From Billgrantia ethanolica (GTDB lineage: Bacteria > Pseudomonadota > Gammaproteobacteria > Pseudomonadales > Halomonadaceae), in contig NZ_JABFTX010000001.1 of assembly GCF_021404305.1 (NCBI RefSeq), positions 1,240,001 through 1,304,000 on the forward strand: a stretch of DNA of 64,000 nt, in the 5' to 3' direction. Within the stretch, counting starts at the first letter, position 1. Each line of letters opens with the position of its first letter. The notes below the pieces were generated by a model. The model ran no database searches and was not told where the DNA came from. It saw nothing but the letters and a program-made list of their open reading frames with translations. The position numbers were made by a program, and so were the translations under genes. Below, in pieces: positions 35,978-46,717 of the stretch.

Positions 35978-36367
35978 TCACTTGCCCAGTTTCTCGAAAA
36001 TCTTGTTGAGTTTCTCTTCCAGCGTGGCGGCGGTGAACGGCTTCACCACGTAACCGCTGGCGCCAGCCTGGGCTGCCGCGATGATGTTCTCCTTCTTGGC
36101 CTCCGCCGTTACCATCAGCACCGGCAGGTCCTTGAGCGCGGCATCGGCGCGAATCTGCTTGAGCATTTCCAGGCCGTCGAGATTCGGCATGTTCCAGTCG
36201 GAGACCACGAACTCGAACGACCCGCCGCGCAGCTTGCTCAGCGCCTCCTGGCCATCTTCGGCCTCTTCGACGTTGGTGTAACCGAGTTCCTTGAGCAGGC
36301 TCCGAACGATCCGACGCATGGTCGGAAAGTCGTCTACCACCAGAAAGCTCATGTTCTTGTCGGCCAT
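35978..36367 (-). CDS. cheY: CheY, chemotaxis response regulator
   Basis: A 129-aa single receiver domain. D12/D13, phospho-acceptor D57 ([10 protein letters not shown]), T87 and K109-equivalent (GYVVKPFT) match E. coli CheY, as do the FliM-face residues around YVVKPF. AGAGAGGAA lies before the ATG. It sits between an MCP and cheZ. Phosphorylated by CheA encoded at 46.7 kb, it sets the motor direction. Confidence 0.98.
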   Translation of the reverse strand: MADKNMSFLVVDDFPTMRRIVRSLLKELGYTNVEEAEDGQEALSKLRGGSFEFVVSDWNMPNLDGLEMLKQIRADAALKDLPVLMVTAEAKKENIIAAAQAGASGYVVKPFTAATLEEKLNKIFEKLGK

Positions 36368-36404
36368 CGGGATTCCTCTCTTCTATCCAGGCACTGATTC
36401 ATGA

Positions 36405-36429
36405 CCGACGGCCGCCCAGGTGCCGTCGG
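36405..36429. terminator. Hairpin between the MCP and cheY
   Basis: A perfect 8-bp stem (CCGACGGC at 36405-36412, complement at 36422-36429) with a 9-nt loop lies just downstream of the MCP stop and about 38 nt before cheY. No U-run is present, so it may only attenuate transcription into cheY-cheZ. Confidence 0.45.
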
Positions 36430-36445
36430 GATTCGTTGACGCTAC

Positions 36446-38191
36446 TTAAAACTCTTCCCAGTCGCCTTCGGCCACCGCCTCTTTACGGGGCTTGCGGCTG
36501 GGCTTGGGGTCGATCTCGGCCGGTACTCGCGACGCACCGTGCGACGAGGCACCCGGCTTGGCCAGGGCAGGCACGCCGCCACGCTTCGCCGTAGGCTCGC
36601 TGCCGGCATGAGTACTGGACTCGGGCTTGACGTCGCCGGACAGACGGAACACGGCCACGGCCTGCTCCAGGCGATTCGCCTGCTCCTCCAGCGAGGCGGC
36701 GGCGGCTGTCGCCTGCTGCACCAGCGAGGCGTTCTGCTGAGTCACCTGATCCATCTGCCCCACCGCCTGACTCACCTGCTCGATACCGTCGCTCTGCTCC
36801 TGGGACGCCGCGGAGATCTCGTCCATGATGTCGGTGACCCGACGCACGGCCTTGACCACTTCATCCATGGTCTCGCCGGCCTGCTCGGCCAGCTGTGACC
36901 CTTCCTTGACCTGGGCCACCGAACCATCGATGAGCTCCTTGATCTCCTTGGCTGCCGTGGCGCTGCGGCTGGCCAGGTTGCGAACCTCCCCGGCCACCAC
37001 GGCGAAGCCACGCCCCTGCTCGCCGGCACGCGCCGCTTCCACCGAGGCGTTCAGCGCCAGGATGTTGGTCTGGAAGGCGATGGAGTCGATGACGCTGGTG
37101 ATATCGCTGATCTTCTGCGAACTGGTCGATATCCCCCCCATGGTCTTGACCACGCGATCAACCACCTCGCCGCCCCGCTCTGCCGTGGTCGAAGCATCCA
37201 GCGCCAGACCGCTGGCCTGACGCGCGTTGTCGGCGTTCTGGCGCACGGTGGCGGTGATCTCTTCCATGCTGGAGGCCGTCTCCTCGAGCGAAGCCGCCTG
37301 CTGCTCGGTGCGCGAAGAGAGGTCGGCATTGCCGCTGGCAATCTCTCGGGTGCCGACATGAATCGAGCTGCTGCCGTCTCGCACCTGGGCGACGATTCGC
37401 GTCAGGCTCTGCTGCATGTTGCGCATGGCGTTGAAGAGCTTGCCGATCTCGTTGCGACTGCCCTCGGGAATTCTGGCGGTCAGATCGGCCTTGGCGATGG
37501 CCTGCAGATGCTTGACTGCCGAGTTGAGCGGTCGGATCACCGTGCTGCGAAGACCCACGTAGACCATCACCAGCACTACCAGCGCCAGCAACAGCGCCCC
37601 GAGGGTGATGAACACGAAGCGCTCCGACTGAGCACGGAAGTCTTCGGTCATGGCCTGGCCGCTGCTGAAGCCATAGGCGACGAACTCGGTCATGTTCTCG
37701 GCCAGAGCGTTACTCGGCTCGATGAGTTGATCACGAAGGTTGCCAAACCCCGGGGTATTGAGTTCGTCCAGTGCGACATGCTGTTCACGGACGAGCTCCA
37801 GTACGGTATTGAAATTCTGCTCGAGCTGCTGCGCCAGCTCCTGAGCTTGGGCCGACTTCGGCGCAGCCGAGAAGTTGTTCAGCCTCACCTGCGCACGGTC
37901 CATGCGATCATCGGCGATAGCGAGCTGTTGGTTGGCATCTGCCATGCGGCCCAGCATGATCTGGTTGGAAGCGATCTCCAGGCTCACCCGCGCCACGTTG
38001 AGCAGCGCATCGGCACGATTGATCTCGTTGAGCTGCTGAACGTTGATACGGTCGAGATCAGCCATGATCCGTGTGGCCTGACGGTCCGACATGATCGAGA
38101 TCACTGACACCAAACCTATCAGCACGGCGAAACAGACCAGCACGCCAATCATGGACGCATGGATGCTGATGTTACGAATATATCGACTCAT
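36446..38191 (-). CDS. Methyl-accepting chemotaxis protein with four-helix-bundle sensor
   Basis: A 581-aa Tar/Tsr-type receptor: membrane helix about 12-32, periplasmic four-helix-bundle domain (about 35-190), helix about 195-218, HAMP, methylation helices and the signalling tip. It ends in GDWEEF, an xWxxF pentapeptide for CheR/CheB docking. It lies between cheB and cheY in one leftward unit behind the cheB sigma-28 promoter. Ligand unknown. Confidence 0.95.
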   Translation of the reverse strand: MSRYIRNISIHASMIGVLVCFAVLIGLVSVISIMSDRQATRIMADLDRINVQQLNEINRADALLNVARVSLEIASNQIMLGRMADANQQLAIADDRMDRAQVRLNNFSAAPKSAQAQELAQQLEQNFNTVLELVREQHVALDELNTPGFGNLRDQLIEPSNALAENMTEFVAYGFSSGQAMTEDFRAQSERFVFITLGALLLALVVLVMVYVGLRSTVIRPLNSAVKHLQAIAKADLTARIPEGSRNEIGKLFNAMRNMQQSLTRIVAQVRDGSSSIHVGTREIASGNADLSSRTEQQAASLEETASSMEEITATVRQNADNARQASGLALDASTTAERGGEVVDRVVKTMGGISTSSQKISDITSVIDSIAFQTNILALNASVEAARAGEQGRGFAVVAGEVRNLASRSATAAKEIKELIDGSVAQVKEGSQLAEQAGETMDEVVKAVRRVTDIMDEISAASQEQSDGIEQVSQAVGQMDQVTQQNASLVQQATAAAASLEEQANRLEQAVAVFRLSGDVKPESSTHAGSEPTAKRGGVPALAKPGASSHGASRVPAEIDPKPSRKPRKEAVAEGDWEEF

Positions 38192-38250
38192 TTGATTTTC
38201 CCTGTAAGAACAAGACAGCTGTTCGTTATTGTTGTTATGAAAGCAAGATG

Positions 38251-39312
38251 TCAGACACGCTGGGCGCGACCGGAAGCCGCCACCAGCGCCATCAGCCGCT
38301 CCGGAATCTCGTCCAGACCCACTACCTCCACGGCCCCACCCAGCGCGATGGCTTCTCGCGGCATGCCGAAGACCACGCAGCTCGCCTCGTCCTGAGCCAG
38401 GGTGGCCGAGCCCGCCTGTCGCATCTCCAGCAGACCGGCGGCGCCATCCTTGCCCATGCCGGTCAGGATCACGCCGATGGCGTTGCGCCCGGCCTGGGTG
38501 GCGGCGGAGTGAAACAGCACGTCCACCGACGGGCGGTGACGGTTGACCGGCGGACCATCATCGAGCCTGGCGACATAGTTCGCCCCGCTCCGCGCCAGCT
38601 TGAGGTGCGCATCACCCGGGGCAATGTAGGCGTGCCCCGGCAGCACACGCTCGCCGTCACTGGCTTCCTTCACGGTAATGCTGCACAGGCGGTTGAGCCG
38701 CTCGGCGAAAGAGCGGGTGAAACCGCCGGGCATGTGCTGAGTGATCAGAATGGCCGGGCTATTGGCCGGCAGAGGCTCGAGCACGGCACGGATCGCTTCC
38801 GTGCCACCGGTAGAGGCCCCGATGATGATCAGCTTCTCACTCGATACCAAGGGCGCCTTGAGCGTGGCACGCGGTGCAGCCTGGGCCTGGCGCGCCTGAC
38901 GCGGGCGCGACTTGGCGGCAGCGCGGATCTTCTCAGCGATGTCGTTGGCGTACTCCAGCATACCGCTGCGAATGCCCAGCGACGGCTTGGCAACGAAGTC
39001 GACCGCACCCAGCTCCAAAGCACGCAGGGTGATTTCCGAACCGGCCTGGGTAAGGGAAGAGACCATCAGCACCGGCATCGGACGCAGACGCATGAGACGC
39101 TCGAGAAAATCGAGACCGTCCATACGCGGCATCTCGACGTCGAGCGTCAGGACATCGGGGTTGTGCTGCTTGATGAGATCGCGCGCGACCAGTGGATCCG
39201 GCGCCACGGCCACCACTTCCATGTCCGGCTGCGAGTTGATGATCTCGCTGAGCAGATCACGAATCAGCGCCGAATCATCAACGCACAACACCTTGATCCT
39301 GTTCGATCCCAA
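38251..39312 (-). CDS. cheB: CheB, receptor methylesterase/deamidase
   Basis: CheB demethylates and deamidates receptors when phosphorylated by CheA. It has a receiver domain (D12/D13, phospho-acceptor D58) and a catalytic domain with the Ser-His-Asp triad ([31 protein letters not shown]). I choose TTG 39312 because AGGAG lies 7 nt before it and the receiver then starts as expected; ATG 39363 would place 17 extra residues in the sigma-28 promoter region. Length 353 aa, close to the 349 aa of E. coli. A sigma-28 promoter is at 39371-39397. Confidence 0.93.
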   Translation of the reverse strand: MGSNRIKVLCVDDSALIRDLLSEIINSQPDMEVVAVAPDPLVARDLIKQHNPDVLTLDVEMPRMDGLDFLERLMRLRPMPVLMVSSLTQAGSEITLRALELGAVDFVAKPSLGIRSGMLEYANDIAEKIRAAAKSRPRQARQAQAAPRATLKAPLVSSEKLIIIGASTGGTEAIRAVLEPLPANSPAILITQHMPGGFTRSFAERLNRLCSITVKEASDGERVLPGHAYIAPGDAHLKLARSGANYVARLDDGPPVNRHRPSVDVLFHSAATQAGRNAIGVILTGMGKDGAAGLLEMRQAGSATLAQDEASCVVFGMPREAIALGGAVEVVGLDEIPERLMALVAASGRAQRV

Positions 39313-39370
39313 GGCAAATCTCCTGTCACGTAGGGGAGTCTTGCGACCCGCAGCAAAGGGCATGCCTCAT

Positions 39371-39397
39371 TGATCGGCACGGATGGCGAAAACTTTA
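39371..39397 (-). promoter_or_regulatory. Sigma-28 promoter for cheB-MCP-cheY-cheZ
   Basis: Minus strand: TAAAGTTT, 11 nt, GCCGATCA. The -35 box is a perfect match to consensus. It lies in the cheR-cheB gap, about 50 nt before the TTG start. Confidence 0.87.
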
Positions 39398-39432
39398 GGC
39401 ATTAGGCGAAACTGCCCGAGCACGGGCACTTG

Positions 39433-40311
39433 CTAGGCCAGGGTGTAAACGGTTTGCCCACGCAGGCGAAACACCTTGCTGATGTAGGAGAAGTTCTCGG
39501 AGTGGCCGGCAAACAGCAGGCCATCGGGCTTGAGCAAGGGAGCGAAGCGTTCGAGGATGCGTGCCTGGGTCTGCTTGTCGAAATAGATCATCACGTTACG
39601 GCAGAAGATGGCATCGAAGGGCCCCTTGATCGGCCATTGAGGTGCCAGCAGGTTCATGTGCTGGAACTCCACCATGGACGTGAGTTCCGGGCGTACCCTG
39701 GCCAGGCCTTCATGCTGCCCCCGTCCTTTGTGGAAAAAACGCCTGACCCTCTCGTCATCGAGCTTGCGCACCTGCTCGATGGGATAGACTCCGGCCCGGG
39801 CACGGGCCAGAGCTTCGGTATCGATATCAGTCGCCACCACACGAGCATCGTTGGCTCGCGCGCCCAGGACCTCGTGCAAGGTCATGGCGATGGAGTAGGG
39901 TTCCTCGCCGGTAGACGCCGCCGCGCTCCAGATACGCACCGGCCCCCTGACCTTGCTGATGTGCTCGGCCAGCAGCGGGAAATGGTGCATCTCGCGAAAG
40001 AAGGCGGTGAGGTTGGTGGTCAAGGCATTGGTGAATGCCTCCCACTCCCGTGAATCGGGTTGGCGTGCCAGCCTTTCGAGATAGTCGCTGAAGCGGGTCA
40101 GGCCGTGATGCCGCAAGCGCTTGGCCAGACGGCTGTACACCATCTCACGCTTGTGCTCCGCCAGCACGATTCCGGCCCGCTGATAGATCAGCTGGCGAAT
40201 CTTGGCAAAGTCCTCATCGGTCAGCACCAAGTCACGCTCCAGGTGACCCAGCCCTGACCATTGCCCCGGTTCGCTACCGGGCGCCCGAAACTGTGTCAAA
40301 ACGTTTCCCAC
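39433..40311 (-). CDS. cheR: CheR, receptor methyltransferase
   Basis: CheR adds methyl groups from SAM to receptor glutamates. The 292-aa protein has the N-terminal helical domain and the SAM fold ([19 protein letters not shown], then [18 protein letters not shown] and [13 protein letters not shown]). GTG 40311 is the longest start and overlaps the upstream MCP by 16 nt. TTG 40299, whose TTGA overlaps the MCP stop and is better spaced from GGAG, is an equally good choice and would shorten it by 4 residues. Both imply translational coupling to the receptor gene. Confidence 0.95.
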   Translation of the reverse strand: MGNVLTQFRAPGSEPGQWSGLGHLERDLVLTDEDFAKIRQLIYQRAGIVLAEHKREMVYSRLAKRLRHHGLTRFSDYLERLARQPDSREWEAFTNALTTNLTAFFREMHHFPLLAEHISKVRGPVRIWSAAASTGEEPYSIAMTLHEVLGARANDARVVATDIDTEALARARAGVYPIEQVRKLDDERVRRFFHKGRGQHEGLARVRPELTSMVEFQHMNLLAPQWPIKGPFDAIFCRNVMIYFDKQTQARILERFAPLLKPDGLLFAGHSENFSYISKVFRLRGQTVYTLA

Positions 40312-42482
40312 TCCTCATCGGCGGCCGCTTTGCTCGGCTTGACGGCGGCCTGCTTCCTGGGAAGCGGGTCGTGCGACAACGCGGGGGCGGCACTAGATCG
40401 TTCATTCGGTGTAGTATCGAAAGATTGATTATGCTGAGGGCTCGGCACCTGTTCAGGGCCGGCTCCGCGCAAACGGAACACGCGGATGGCTCGGGCGAGC
40501 AGCTCGGCCTGATGCTGCAGGTCGCTGGCGGCCCGCGCGCTCTGCTGCACGCGCTCGGCGTTCTGCTGCGTGACCTGGTCCATCTCGGTGATGGCCTGAT
40601 TGATCTGGCCGATACCGCTGCTCTGCTCTTCCGAGGCGGCGGTGATCTCGCCCATGATGTCGTTGACCCGCTGCGAGGCCGCCACCACTTCGCTCATCGC
40701 CTGCTCGGCCCGCTGTACCTGGCTGGCACCCTCGTGGATTTCGCTGGCCGAACCGTCGATCAGCTGACGAATCTCCTTGGCGGCGTCCGCGCTGCGTCCG
40801 GCCAGGTTGCGCACCTCACCGGCCACCACCGCGAAACCACGCCCCTGCTCGCCCGCCCGCGCCGCCTCCACCGAGGCGTTCAGCGCCAGGATGTTGGTCT
40901 GGAAGGCAATGGAGTCGATCACGTTGATGATGTCCTTCATCTTCTCCGCACCGGCGGTGATGCGACCCATGGTCTGCACCACGCCGTGCATCAGCTCGCC
41001 GGTGTCGCGCACGCGGCTGGCATTGTCCAGCGCCAGCCCGCTGGCCTGACGAGCGTTGTCGGTGTTCTGCTGCACCGTGGTGGTCATCTCTTCCATGCTG
41101 GAGGCGGTCTGCTGCAGCGAAGCGGCCTGCTGCTCGGTGCGCGCGGAGAGATCCTCGTTGCCCTGAGCGATCGAGCGCGACGCCGGCGTCACCACATCGA
41201 TGCCCTGCTGCACGCTGGCGGTGGTGCTGTAGAGGCTCTTGCGCATGGTGTTGAGCGCCCCGAGCAGCACGCCGATCTCATCGCGGGTCCGGTCCGGAGA
41301 GCGCACCGCTAGATTGCCCGAGGCCACCTGCAGGGTGAAGTCCACGGCCCGGCGCAGCGGCCGCGTAATGGCACGCAGGGTCCAGATACCCAGCAGAATC
41401 AGGAACAGAATTCCCACCGACAGCGCCGCGATCTGGCCGGTCAACATCAGCTGCTGGCCACGCTCGGCTTCTGCAGCCAGCCGGTTGGCATAGTCCAGCT
41501 TGCCTTCGATCAGACTATTGATGCTGCCACCGATGGCGTCGACTTCCGCTCGCAGCACGTCATTGTAGGCTTCGTAGGCGGCAAAGCCGCTACCGTCGAT
41601 CAGCGCCTGCAGGGTCGGACGGATGCCGTCGTCGATGGCGGTATCGAGCTGCGCATCCAGCGCCGCCACTTCGCTGCGTGTCACATCCTCCCCATCGAGG
41701 AAGCTCACCCATGACGCCCTGATTCGCTCGACGACCGCTTCCGTATCGTCGGACAGCTCATGTATCTGTTCCATCCGCAGCGCCCTGGGATTGCGCACCG
41801 GCCGCTCGAGATCGATCATCAGCTGACTCAGCAACTGATCGATGCGCTGCAGGTCGGCAATGTCCTGCACGCCGTTATTGTTGAGGTATACGACCCGGTC
41901 GCCCGACACCTTGAGGCCATAGAGCCCCACGGCCCCGCTGAGCAACAGCAGCAACACCGGCACCAGGATCAGCATCACCAGCTTGGCGCGAATGGTATGC
42001 ACGTTGAGCCGGGCCAGGGCCGCCAGCGGCCCGCGACGCACCATGCGCCCCTGCCTGAACGCCAGCTTGCCGCGCCCCTCCCGCAGCTGAGCGTAGGCTC
42101 TCTCCGCCGCTTCCGCAGCGATCGCCTCGGCGCGTGTCCGCACCGAGGTATAGCCCAGACACTTGCCCTCCTCGAGAATCGGCGTGACCGTGGCCTGTAC
42201 CCAGTAGTGATCGCCATTTTTGCGCCGATTCTTGATCACTCCCTGCCAGGTGTCGCCGCGCTTCAAGCTCTTCCACAGATCGGCGAAGGCCTCCTGAGGC
42301 ATGTCGGGATGGCGAATGAGGTTGTGGGGCGACCCGATCAACTCCTCATGGGAGTACCCGCTCACCTCCACGAAGGCGGAGTTGGCGTAGGTGATACGCC
42401 CCTCCAGATCCGTGCGGGTGATGAGCAGGTGCTGATCGTCCAGCTTGTATTCCCGCTGTGTAACCGGTTGATTGTCGCGCAT
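40296..42482 (-). CDS. Aer-type PAS chemoreceptor A
   Basis: A 728-aa receptor with an N-terminal Aer-like PAS domain (about 18-120: [47 protein letters not shown]). Membrane helices lie at about 165-187 and 355-377 around a predicted periplasmic four-helix domain, followed by HAMP and the signalling domain. It ends in EEWETF. The PAS resembles the FAD-binding energy/oxygen sensor of Aer, but unlike Aer it has a sizeable periplasmic part. Its signalling-domain DNA is nearly identical to the neighbouring paralogue over 679 bp. cheR overlaps its stop. Confidence 0.95.
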   Translation of the reverse strand: MRDNQPVTQREYKLDDQHLLITRTDLEGRITYANSAFVEVSGYSHEELIGSPHNLIRHPDMPQEAFADLWKSLKRGDTWQGVIKNRRKNGDHYWVQATVTPILEEGKCLGYTSVRTRAEAIAAEAAERAYAQLREGRGKLAFRQGRMVRRGPLAALARLNVHTIRAKLVMLILVPVLLLLLSGAVGLYGLKVSGDRVVYLNNNGVQDIADLQRIDQLLSQLMIDLERPVRNPRALRMEQIHELSDDTEAVVERIRASWVSFLDGEDVTRSEVAALDAQLDTAIDDGIRPTLQALIDGSGFAAYEAYNDVLRAEVDAIGGSINSLIEGKLDYANRLAAEAERGQQLMLTGQIAALSVGILFLILLGIWTLRAITRPLRRAVDFTLQVASGNLAVRSPDRTRDEIGVLLGALNTMRKSLYSTTASVQQGIDVVTPASRSIAQGNEDLSARTEQQAASLQQTASSMEEMTTTVQQNTDNARQASGLALDNASRVRDTGELMHGVVQTMGRITAGAEKMKDIINVIDSIAFQTNILALNASVEAARAGEQGRGFAVVAGEVRNLAGRSADAAKEIRQLIDGSASEIHEGASQVQRAEQAMSEVVAASQRVNDIMGEITAASEEQSSGIGQINQAITEMDQVTQQNAERVQQSARAASDLQHQAELLARAIRVFRLRGAGPEQVPSPQHNQSFDTTPNERSSAAPALSHDPLPRKQAAVKPSKAAADEEWETF
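40511..41189 (-). repeat. Near-identical 679-bp tract, copy 1 (MCP signalling domain)
   Basis: By eye, this segment differs from 42734-43412 at only four positions over 679 bp, all apparently synonymous or conservative. The flanks (sensor half and C-terminal tail) drop sharply in identity. Confidence 0.9.
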
Positions 42483-42518
42483 AGTTATTATCCTTCACCG
42501 CCTCGTGTGAGTCCCCGA

Positions 42519-44705
42519 CTAGAACGTTTCCCACTCCTCCTCAGCCGCCGACCGATTCCCGGTCGAAGCTCGCCTGGCGGGGAGAGGGTCATGCTGCAAG
42601 ACTGGCGTATGGGCCGGCTTGGTGTGCCTACCGGCTCGTGCAGGTGTTTCATTACCCTTTTCGACCGGCACGCTTTCGGGGCCGACTCCCTGCAAGCGGA
42701 ACACGCGAATGGTCTGCGCCAATTGCTCGGCCTGATGCTGCAGATCGCTGGCGGCCCGCGCGCTCTGCTGCACGCGCTCGGCGTTCTGCTGCGTGACCTG
42801 GTCCATCTCGGTGATGGCCTGATTGATCTGGCCGATACCGCTGCTCTGCTCTTCCGAGGCGGCGGTGATCTCGCCCATGATGTCGTTGACCCGCTGCGAG
42901 GCCGCCACCACTTCGCTCATCGCCTGCTCGGCCCGCTGTACCTGGCTGGCACCCTCGTGGATTTCGCTGGCCGAACCGTCGATCAGCTGACGAATCTCCT
43001 TGGCGGCATCCGCGCTGCGTCCGGCCAGGTTGCGCACCTCACCGGCCACCACCGCAAAACCACGCCCCTGCTCGCCCGCCCGCGCCGCCTCCACCGAGGC
43101 GTTCAGCGCCAGGATGTTGGTCTGGAAGGCAATGGAATCGATCACGTTGATGATGTCCTTCATCTTCTCCGCACCGGCGGTGATGCGACCCATGGTCTGC
43201 ACCACGCCGTGCATCAGCTCGCCGGTGTCGCGCACGCGGCTGGCATTGTCCAGCGCCAGCCCGCTGGCCTGACGAGCGTTGTCGGTGTTCTGCTGCACCG
43301 TGGTGGTCATCTCTTCCATGCTGGAGGCGGTCTGCTGCAGCGAAGCGGCCTGCTGCTCGGTGCGCGCGGAGAGATCCTCGTTGCCCTGAGCGATCGAGCG
43401 CGACGCCGGCGTTACCACCTCGATGCCCCGCTGCACCCTTTCGGTGGTGCTGTAGAGACTCTTGCGCATGGTATCCAGCGAACCCAGCAGCTCGCCGATT
43501 TCATCACGGCTCTGCTTGGGCGCACGCACTGCCAGGTTGCCCGACGCAATCTGCAGGCTGAAATCGATGGCATGTCGCACCGGCCGTGTGATGGCACGCA
43601 TGATCCACACGCTGATCACCAACAGCAGCACGAAGCCAAGGGCCAGGAAAGCCAGCTGTCCGAACAGCATCTGCTGCTGACCACGCTCGGCCTCCTCCGC
43701 CATGCTCAGCGCGGCGAGTCGCTGCTGCTCCACGAGCTGATTGACTAGTTCCGACAGCCCATCGGCGCTGTCACGCAGACCTGCCGTCTCGTTGTTGAGC
43801 GCCATCATGGCATCGAACGCCTCGGGACCTCCCAACGCTTCCGCCATGGGCATCAGGCCCTCTTGCATGTAGCTGGTGAGCGCGGCATCGAACTCCATGG
43901 CTGCCGGCGTACGGTTGACCTCCCGCGCCAGGTACTCCTGCCACAGCTGTGTCAGGCGCTCGCTGCCGGACAAAAGGGATTCGGCGATGTCGTGGCGTAC
44001 GTTGAGCAGCGCCATTCGTTCCTGTCCGGAGAGGCGCTGCGGTGCGTCGGCGATCGCCTGATCGAGCTGCTGCAGACGAATCACGTCCTGCAGGCCATCT
44101 CGGTTGAGTTCCGCCAGACGCTCGCCGGATGCCTGCAGCCCGTAGAGGCCCACACCGCCGCTGATGGTGAGCAGCAGCAGCGCGAAAAACGTCAGCAAGG
44201 AGAGGCGTGCACGTATGCTGTGCAGATTGGTACGCGCCAGCCATCCTAGCGGCCCGCGACGAACCACCTGCCCTTGACGAATGGCGAGACCGGAACGCCC
44301 TGCTCGGATTCGCGCATAGGCGCGCTCCACTGCCGTGGCTTCACTCGGCTCCGCAGCAGTTCGCACCGAGGTATAGCCCAGGCACTGCCCACCCTCGACG
44401 ATGGGTGTGACCGTGGCCTTGACCCAGTAATGGTCGCCGTTCTTGCGCCGATTCTTGACCACGCCCTGCCAGGAGTCGCCGCGCTTGATCGCCTGCCACA
44501 GATCGGCAAAGGCTTCAGGGGGCATGTCAGGGTGGCGAATGATGTTGTGATTCGCTCCGATCAGCTCGGCATGCTCGAACCCGCTCACCTCGACGAAGGC
44601 CGCGTTGGCATAGGTGATCCGACCATCGAGGTCGGTCCGGGTGATCAGCAGATGCTGGTCGTTGAGCTGGTATTCCCGCTGCGTGACCGGCTGGTTATTG
44701 CGCAT
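42519..44705 (-). CDS. Aer-type PAS chemoreceptor B
   Basis: A 728-aa tandem paralogue of the adjacent receptor with the same architecture: Aer-like PAS ([39 protein letters not shown]), two membrane helices around a diverged periplasmic domain, HAMP and signalling domain. It also ends in EEWETF. The periplasmic parts differ strongly while the signalling domains are nearly identical, so the two probably sense different cues and share outputs. I use ATG 44705; the longer open frame adds 34 residues with no support. Confidence 0.95.
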   Translation of the reverse strand: MRNNQPVTQREYQLNDQHLLITRTDLDGRITYANAAFVEVSGFEHAELIGANHNIIRHPDMPPEAFADLWQAIKRGDSWQGVVKNRRKNGDHYWVKATVTPIVEGGQCLGYTSVRTAAEPSEATAVERAYARIRAGRSGLAIRQGQVVRRGPLGWLARTNLHSIRARLSLLTFFALLLLTISGGVGLYGLQASGERLAELNRDGLQDVIRLQQLDQAIADAPQRLSGQERMALLNVRHDIAESLLSGSERLTQLWQEYLAREVNRTPAAMEFDAALTSYMQEGLMPMAEALGGPEAFDAMMALNNETAGLRDSADGLSELVNQLVEQQRLAALSMAEEAERGQQQMLFGQLAFLALGFVLLLVISVWIMRAITRPVRHAIDFSLQIASGNLAVRAPKQSRDEIGELLGSLDTMRKSLYSTTERVQRGIEVVTPASRSIAQGNEDLSARTEQQAASLQQTASSMEEMTTTVQQNTDNARQASGLALDNASRVRDTGELMHGVVQTMGRITAGAEKMKDIINVIDSIAFQTNILALNASVEAARAGEQGRGFAVVAGEVRNLAGRSADAAKEIRQLIDGSASEIHEGASQVQRAEQAMSEVVAASQRVNDIMGEITAASEEQSSGIGQINQAITEMDQVTQQNAERVQQSARAASDLQHQAEQLAQTIRVFRLQGVGPESVPVEKGNETPARAGRHTKPAHTPVLQHDPLPARRASTGNRSAAEEEWETF
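42734..43412 (-). repeat. Near-identical 679-bp tract, copy 2
   Basis: Partner of 40511-41189, offset by 2223 bp in direct orientation. Four visible mismatches. A likely substrate for homologous recombination that would delete one receptor. Confidence 0.9.
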
Positions 44706-44791
44706 TTTGTTGTTCCCTCGGCTACCACGTTTCATCAGGGAGCGGAGTAGCGACGTGTGCGTGTCTCCACCTGCTAGGGAGCTGCAAGGCT

Positions 44792-46141
44792 TCAGAACGA
44801 GGCCCACTGCTCCTCTTCTTTTTCATTCCGCGTAGAACTCGACGTTGCTGCCTGTGCGTCGTGGCGCTTGGCCGGCAGCGGATCGTGCGCCAGCCTGGCG
44901 ACTTGCGGGTTACCGGGAGCAGGGCGCACGGCACGCTCCTGCCCCGCGCTGCCGGTTTGCCCTGCCAGGCGGAAGCGCAGCACGGCCTCCCGCAGACGAG
45001 CCGCCTCGGCTTCGAGCTGAGTGGCAGCCGTAGCCGCCTGCTGTACCAGCGCGGCGTTCTGCTGGGTGACCTGATCCATCTGGGTCACGGCCTGGTTGAC
45101 CTGGCCGATACCGTTGCTCTGCTCCAGCGAGGCCGAGGCGATCTCGTCCATGATGTCGCTCACACGCTGCACGGCAGCGACGATTTCCTTCATGGTCTGA
45201 CCCGCCTTGTCGACACGGGCCGTGCCGACGTCGACCTTTTCCACCGAAGCGGCGATCAGCGTGCGGATCTCCCCCGCCGCCGAGGCACTGCGCCCTGCCA
45301 GGCTGCGCACTTCCTGAGCCACCACGGCGAAACCGCGGCCATGTTCACCGGCACGGGCGGCCTCCACCGAGGCATTCAGCGCCAGTATGTTGGTCTGGAA
45401 GGCAATGCTATCGATCACGCCGATGATGTCGGACATCTTGTGCGAGCTTTCGCTGATGTCATGCATGGTCGCCACGACCTCACCGACCACCTCGCCGCCT
45501 TGAGCCGCGGTGCGCGACGCTTCGGCCGCCAGCTGACTGGCCTGGCGCGCATTGTCGGCGTTCTGCTCCACGGTGGAAGCCAGCTCCTCCATGCTCGAGG
45601 CGGTCTCAGCCAGCGAAGCGGCCTGCTGCTCGGTACGCGATGACAGCTCGCCGTTGCCATCGGCAATGTCCTGGGCGCCGACGTAGATACCCTCGCTGCT
45701 GCTGCGTACCGTGCCGACGGTCTCGGACAGCCCCTCCTGCATGTGACGTAGCGAGGTGAAGAGCCGGCCGATCTCATTGTTGCCGCGATTCTCCACCGGC
45801 TGGGAGAGATCGCCCTTGGCCAGGCCTTCGAAATACTCCACCAGACGTGCCAGCGGCTTCAGCACGTTGACGCTGATGCCCCACACGACGACGACCATGA
45901 CGACCAGGGAGCCACTCAAGGCGGCGACGATGGCCAGGCGCATCAGGCTGGCCGTTGTCTCGAACGCCGCCTGATAAGCGGCACCCGACTCCCCGGCATG
46001 CGGAGCCATGGCCGTGACGGCCACGGCGCTTTGCTGCAAGGCATAGAGCCCCAGGCCGCTCAGCACGACGATCATGCCGCCGAAAAAGAGCAATACCAGA
46101 AACCAACTGGCCCTGACCGTCAGGTTATCGAGTAGCTTCAC
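44792..46141 (-). CDS. Short methyl-accepting chemotaxis protein
   Basis: A 449-aa receptor with two helices (about 7-30 and 70-95) and only a small periplasmic loop of about 40 residues, followed by HAMP and the signalling domain. With so little ligand-binding domain it may sense membrane or energy state, or lipid-facing cues. It ends in EEQWASF, a variant of the docking pentapeptide (W and F kept). I start at GTG 46141, preceded by GGGGGAG; the ORF is open 39 codons further. Its own sigma-28 promoter lies at 46189-46215. Confidence 0.92.
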   Translation of the reverse strand: MKLLDNLTVRASWFLVLLFFGGMIVVLSGLGLYALQQSAVAVTAMAPHAGESGAAYQAAFETTASLMRLAIVAALSGSLVVMVVVVWGISVNVLKPLARLVEYFEGLAKGDLSQPVENRGNNEIGRLFTSLRHMQEGLSETVGTVRSSSEGIYVGAQDIADGNGELSSRTEQQAASLAETASSMEELASTVEQNADNARQASQLAAEASRTAAQGGEVVGEVVATMHDISESSHKMSDIIGVIDSIAFQTNILALNASVEAARAGEHGRGFAVVAQEVRSLAGRSASAAGEIRTLIAASVEKVDVGTARVDKAGQTMKEIVAAVQRVSDIMDEIASASLEQSNGIGQVNQAVTQMDQVTQQNAALVQQAATAATQLEAEAARLREAVLRFRLAGQTGSAGQERAVRPAPGNPQVARLAHDPLPAKRHDAQAATSSSTRNEKEEEQWASF

Positions 46142-46188
46142 GTCTCCCCCCCTGGCAATTACCCGCAAGCAAGTCGCCGGTAATGGTG

Positions 46189-46215
46189 ATATCGGCTTGC
46201 CCGTCAGAAACTTGA
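46189..46215 (-). promoter_or_regulatory. Sigma-28 promoter for the short MCP
   Basis: Minus strand: TCAAGTTT, 11 nt, GCCGATAT. It sits between the cheW stop and the GTG start, so receptors downstream can be transcribed separately from cheA-cheW. Confidence 0.85.
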
Positions 46216-46220
46216 CGGCC

Positions 46221-46715
46221 TCAATCGGCGACGCTCTCGACCAGCGCCATCTCGTCACTGGTGAGCAGCTTGTCGATGTCGACGATGACCAGCATGCGAT
46301 CGTCGAGACTGCCCAGGCCGCTGAGAAAATCCGACGACAGAGTGACGCCGAACTCGGGGGCCGGCTTGATCTGATCCGGAGAGAGCGTCATGACGTCGGA
46401 AACGCCATCCACCACGATGCCGACGACGCGATCTTCGACGTTCACCACGATCACCACGGTCTGGCCACCGTACTCCACCTTGTCGAGATGGAACTTGATG
46501 CGCAGATCGACGATGGGCACGATGACGCCGCGCAGGTTGGTCACCCCCTTGATGAAGTCCGGGGCATTGGCAATGCGGGTGACGTTCTCGTACCCGCGAA
46601 TTTCCTGCACCTTGAGAATGTCGATGGCGTACTCTTCTTCGCCCAGCGAGAACACCAGGAATTCGCGGTTATGGGCTTCGGCAGCGGCCAGTGCTGCATC
46701 ATTCGTCTGGTTCAT
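46221..46715 (-). CDS. cheW: CheW, coupling protein
   Basis: CheW links receptors to CheA. The 164-aa protein is one CheW domain ([63 protein letters not shown]). It begins 2 nt after the cheA stop with GGAG in the cheA tail as ribosome-binding site. Confidence 0.98.
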   Translation of the reverse strand: MNQTNDAALAAAEAHNREFLVFSLGEEEYAIDILKVQEIRGYENVTRIANAPDFIKGVTNLRGVIVPIVDLRIKFHLDKVEYGGQTVVIVVNVEDRVVGIVVDGVSDVMTLSPDQIKPAPEFGVTLSSDFLSGLGSLDDRMLVIVDIDKLLTSDEMALVESVAD

Positions 46716-46717
46716 GA

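Noticed and set aside
41760..43748. 662-codon open frame on the plus strand
   Set aside because: Antisense to two chemoreceptor genes with strong homology; composition (His, Gly, Arg, Leu) is typical of a mirror frame.
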